Shown in pieces: positions 61,022 through 64,000 of a DNA stretch of 64,000 bases. Source of the DNA: Streptomyces sp. ISL-12. GTDB lineage: Bacteria; Actinomycetota; Actinomycetes; Streptomycetales; Streptomycetaceae. Both the position numbers and the translations under genes were made by a program. A model generated the notes under the pieces. The model was given only the letters and a program-made list of their open reading frames with translations. It was not told the DNA's origin and made no database searches. The DNA is taken from the NCBI RefSeq assembly GCF_018614415.1, contig NZ_JAGGOO010000048.1:57508-121507 (forward strand), read 5' to 3'. Each line of letters begins with the position of its first letter. Position 1 is the first letter of the stretch.

Positions 61022-62752
61022 GTGAATCAGATGCAGGGCCAGCTCCTCGCCGGCCGCTACCGGCTCGGCGACGCCATCGGCAGCGGTGGCATGGGCCGGG
61101 TGTGGCGTGCCCACGACGAGGTGCTGCACCGGGTCGTCGCCATCAAGGAGTTGACCGCCGCGCTCTACGTCTCCGAGAGCGACCGGGCCGTACTGCTGGC
61201 CCGCACCCGGGGCGAGGCGCGTGCGGCCGCGCGGATCAACCACCCGGCCGTCGTCACCGTGCACGACGTACTCGAACACGACGGCCGGCCGTGGATCGTG
61301 ATGGAACTCGTCGAGGGCCGTTCGCTGGCCGACGCGGTCAAGGACGAGGAACGCGTCGAGCCGCGCGAGGCGGCCCGGATCGGTCTGTGGGTGCTGCGCG
61401 CCCTGCGTGCCGCTCACACCGCCGGTGTGCTGCACCGCGACGTGAAACCGGGCAACGTGCTGCTCAGCGCGGACGGACGTGTGCTCCTCACCGACTTCGG
61501 CATCGCGCAGATAGAGGGCGACTCCACCATCACGCGGACGGGGGAGGTGGTCGGTTCGGTCGACTACCTGGCGCCGGAACGCGTCCGCGGCCATGACCCC
61601 GGTCCGTCGTCCGACCTGTGGGCGCTCGGCGCGACGCTGTACACCGCGGTGGAGGGCAGGTCGCCGTTCCGCCGGACCTCGCCGCTGACCACCATGCAGG
61701 CGGTCGTCGAGGAGGAGGCCGAACCGCCGGAGTACGCCGGTCCGCTGGAGCCCGTCGTCAGCGCCCTGCTGCGCAAGGACCCGGCCGCCCGCCCCTCCGC
61801 GGAAGAGGCCGAGCAGATGCTCGCCGAGGCGGCGGAGGGCCGCCGGTCGGACGCGGCGCAGGCGTATGTGCCGACCGGGCCGGTGCGGTACGGGACGACG
61901 GAGACGCAGACCGCCGGGACCGGCACCAGTACCGGGACCGGCACCAATAGCAGTACAGGCAGTGGCACCAGTACCGGCACCGCGTCCGCGCAGACGGCTG
62001 CCACCGCGCTCCCTTCGTCGGCCACCGCGGCGTCGGCACCCGTGCGGTCGAAGCGCGGGCACCGGCTGCGCACGGTCGCCCTCGTCGTCGCCCTCGCGGC
62101 GCTCGTCGGCGGGGGTGTCGCGGTCACGCTGAACCAGTTCGGCTCGGACGGCTCAGCCGACTCCGCCTCCGTATCGCCCACGCCGGATGCCAGTGCGAGT
62201 GCCAGTGCCGGTGCGAGCGCCGGTGCGAGTGCCGGCGTCAGTGCCACGCCGAGCGGCGAGGGCGCTCAGGGGGCGGTTCCCGCGGGTTGGGAGCGGCGCG
62301 AGGACCCGGTGGGCTTCAGCATCACCATGCCCGAGGGGTGGGAGCGGTCCGTCTCCATCGACCAGGACGGCATCCAGCAGGTCGACTACTCGCCCGACAA
62401 CGGCAAGCACCTCGTGCGGGTCGCCATCGACACCGCGCCGGACTTCAGCACCTCGTACGAGCACATGAGCTATCTGGACGAGCAGCTCGCCGCGCGGTTG
62501 CGGGACTACGAGCAGGTGGTGCTCAAGGAGGAGCTCTTCCGGGACCTGCCGGGCGTCCGGTGGGAGTACACGTGGAACGCGCTGGCCAAGGACGCGCCGC
62601 ACTACTTCGCTGGGCCCTACCGTGCCATCGACATCGGGTACATGAAGAGCGACGGCACCGAGTACGCCCTCTACGCGTCCGCGCCGGCCGACGACTGGGC
62701 CACCACCAGCGAGCAGTTCGACGTGATGCTGCGGAGCTTCCAGGAAGGCTGA
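61022..62752 (+). CDS. Transmembrane Ser/Thr protein kinase (3 of 4)
   Basis: A 576-residue Hanks-type kinase. Kinase motifs are intact: GSGGMGRVW, AIKEL, HRDVKPGNVL and LTDFGIA (about residues 10-265). A Thr/Gly/Ser-rich linker (GTGTSTGTGTNSSTGSGT) leads to a basic stop and one membrane span (LVVALAALVGGGVAVTL), then a Ser/Ala-rich spacer and an extracellular domain with ITMPEGWERS. It shares kinase and outer-domain design with its neighbours, consistent with tandem duplication. Start GTG 61022 has a weak GGGG site; ATG 61031 is an alternative. Confidence 0.91.
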   Translation: MNQMQGQLLAGRYRLGDAIGSGGMGRVWRAHDEVLHRVVAIKELTAALYVSESDRAVLLARTRGEARAAARINHPAVVTVHDVLEHDGRPWIVMELVEGRSLADAVKDEERVEPREAARIGLWVLRALRAAHTAGVLHRDVKPGNVLLSADGRVLLTDFGIAQIEGDSTITRTGEVVGSVDYLAPERVRGHDPGPSSDLWALGATLYTAVEGRSPFRRTSPLTTMQAVVEEEAEPPEYAGPLEPVVSALLRKDPAARPSAEEAEQMLAEAAEGRRSDAAQAYVPTGPVRYGTTETQTAGTGTSTGTGTNSSTGSGTSTGTASAQTAATALPSSATAASAPVRSKRGHRLRTVALVVALAALVGGGVAVTLNQFGSDGSADSASVSPTPDASASASAGASAGASAGVSATPSGEGAQGAVPAGWERREDPVGFSITMPEGWERSVSIDQDGIQQVDYSPDNGKHLVRVAIDTAPDFSTSYEHMSYLDEQLAARLRDYEQVVLKEELFRDLPGVRWEYTWNALAKDAPHYFAGPYRAIDIGYMKSDGTEYALYASAPADDWATTSEQFDVMLRSFQEG

Positions 62753-62897
62753 CCCCGTCGAGGTGAACCCCGCGAGTCGCTCCCGGAGCAGCCGGTGGGG
62801 GTTGCCGGTGCGAACAGACGGGTAATCGTCTGATCGGTGGCCGGGCGGCGACACACTTGGCCGGTCACCGCCCCGGAAGGGGCCCGCCCGGGGCGGC

Positions 62898-64000
62898 ATG
62901 ATGAGACGCATGGGGAGCCAGGGGAGTCATGGGAGCAACTTCCATCTCGTAGCGAACCGGTACCGCCTGGAGGCGCAACTGGGGCGTGGCGGCATGGGCG
63001 TGGTGTGGCGGGCGACCGACGAACTGCTCGACCGGCGGGTCGCCGTCAAGGAACTCCCCTTCGACGTGAGCCTTTCCGACGCCGAGGCCCGGCAGTGGCG
63101 GGACCGCACCTTGCGCGAGGCGCGTGCGGTCGCGCGACTGAGCCACCCGCACATCATCGTCGTCCACGATGTCGTCGAGGACGGTGAACGTACGTACATC
63201 GTCATGGAGTTGCTCGACGGCGGCTCGCTCGCCGACCGCATCGCCCGGTACGGCCCGGTCGGCCCCGTCGAGGCGGCCCGGATCGGGATCGCCCTGCTCG
63301 GCGCCCTGCGTACCGCGCACGCGGCCGGGGTCCTGCACCGCGACGTGAAGCCGTCCAACGTCCTGGTCGCCGAGGACGGCCGGATCGTGCTCACCGACTT
63401 CGGCGTCGCCCAGGTCCCGGGCGCGACCACCCTCACCGAGTCCGGCTCCTTCGTCGGCTCCCCCGAGTACACCGCTCCCGAACGGATGTCCGGGGGTGGG
63501 ACCGGGCCGGAGTCCGACCTGTGGTCGCTGGGTGCCCTGCTGTGCACCGTGCTCAGCGGTGAGTCCCCGTTCCGCCGGGACTCGCTGGGCGGCATCCTGC
63601 ACGCCGTGGTCTCCGGGGAGATCCAGCCGCCCCCGCAGGCCGGTCCGCTCCTGTCCGTCATCAAGGGGCTGCTCGAACGCGACCCGCGACGGCGGCTGGA
63701 CGCGGCGGAGGCGGAGCGGATGCTGCACGCCTATCTGGCCACCGGCCGCAGCCCCGTACCGCCCGGGAGCGGACGACCGCGTTCCAGACGGAGCCTGCTC
63801 ACGGCGGCGCTGCTGGCCGCCGCGACGGCGGGCGCGGGCATCTCCGCGGCGGTCCTGCTGATCGACGACATCGGCGACGGCGATGAGAAAGGTGACGAGG
63901 ACGGAAACGGCAACGGCGACGAGAACGGCGGCACGGCACCGACGACTCCGACGCTCCCGACCACACACAACCCCTCGACCACACACAACCCCTCGACCAC
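62898..64000 (+). CDS. Ser/Thr protein kinase (4 of 4), runs off the window
   Basis: A 367-codon partial frame with no stop before the edge. Kinase motifs are complete: GRGGMGVVW, AVKEL, HRDVKPSNVL and LTDFGVA. One membrane span (LLTAALLAAATAGAGISAAV) lies near residues 300-320. The sequence then becomes Asp/Gly/Asn-rich and, at the very end, repeats THNPST from an 18-base tandem unit. ATG 62898 is the first of a pair of in-frame ATGs (another at 62910). It should be an active receptor kinase; the outer domain is beyond the window. Confidence 0.9.
   Translation, partial: MMRRMGSQGSHGSNFHLVANRYRLEAQLGRGGMGVVWRATDELLDRRVAVKELPFDVSLSDAEARQWRDRTLREARAVARLSHPHIIVVHDVVEDGERTYIVMELLDGGSLADRIARYGPVGPVEAARIGIALLGALRTAHAAGVLHRDVKPSNVLVAEDGRIVLTDFGVAQVPGATTLTESGSFVGSPEYTAPERMSGGGTGPESDLWSLGALLCTVLSGESPFRRDSLGGILHAVVSGEIQPPPQAGPLLSVIKGLLERDPRRRLDAAEAERMLHAYLATGRSPVPPGSGRPRSRRSLLTAALLAAATAGAGISAAVLLIDDIGDGDEKGDEDGNGNGDENGGTAPTTPTLPTTHNPSTTHNPST

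Noticed and set aside
63955..64000. 18-base repeats at the right edge as a possible CRISPR or att repeat
   Set aside because: They are in frame with the kinase gene, encode THNPST repeats typical of kinase outer linkers, and have no spacers.

Overview
The window is chromosomal DNA of a Streptomyces species. It has very high GC, strong G/C bias at third codon positions, many GTG starts and ATGA/GTGA gene overlaps. It carries the streptomycete marker genes whiD, bldM and shbA, a groES-groEL1 operon with CIRCE operators, and a run of membrane Ser/Thr kinases. In remembered Streptomyces gene order, groES-groEL1 lies shortly before whiD-bldM-sigma-guaB-glpD-kinases. The roughly 29 kb between groEL1 and the acyltransferase gene therefore looks like an inserted accessory island. 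No tRNA, rRNA, CRISPR array or insertion sequence was seen.

1-7.1 kb is accessory DNA. It holds the end of an unknown gene, a minus-strand unit (XRE regulator, 5-formyltetrahydrofolate cyclo-ligase, a frame-disrupted small gene), two overlapping genes for resolvase-like N-terminal domains, and a tightly coupled three-gene operon. That operon encodes an APH-fold phosphotransferase, a lactate/malate-dehydrogenase-like protein and an HprK-like P-loop protein, and a 28-codon hydrophobic ORF lies just upstream. 7.2-12.5 kb is core: a THUMP-like methyltransferase, twin lipoprotein polysaccharide deacetylases, and groES-groEL1.

12.5-41.2 kb is a defence island built on a complete type 2 BREX (Pgl) system in two blocks, both on the minus strand. 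The first block is pglY-pglZ-brxD-brxHI, with all three junctions overlapping. The second is pglW ... pglX. Two further ATPase plus Toprim-like gene pairs are nested within it: an AAA ATPase/DUF4276 pair upstream of pglY, and an RloA/RloB (AbiL-type) pair between pglW and pglX. Each pair ends in its own hairpin terminator. An unrecognised 402-residue protein with two CxxC pairs lies between rloB and pglX. The gap between the blocks holds streptomycete regulatory genes (HATPase, HTH protein, XRE/DUF5753 with DUF397), a SUKH-Lsr2 fusion, and decayed two-component and anti-sigma-like remnants.

41.4-64 kb is core. It runs through an acyltransferase with SGNH domain, an SDR, MOSC and LysR genes, whiD, bldM (with an exact sigma-BldN promoter), shbA, guaB and a guaB paralogue without the catalytic Cys. 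A nucleotide-sugar dehydrogenase with Ser in place of the catalytic Cys follows, then glpD. Four consecutive Ser/Thr kinase-family genes come last; the second is a pseudokinase whose fold is split by a long insert, and the fourth runs off the window. A tandemly duplicated structured element, possibly a small RNA, lies between the guaB paralogue and the sugar dehydrogenase.
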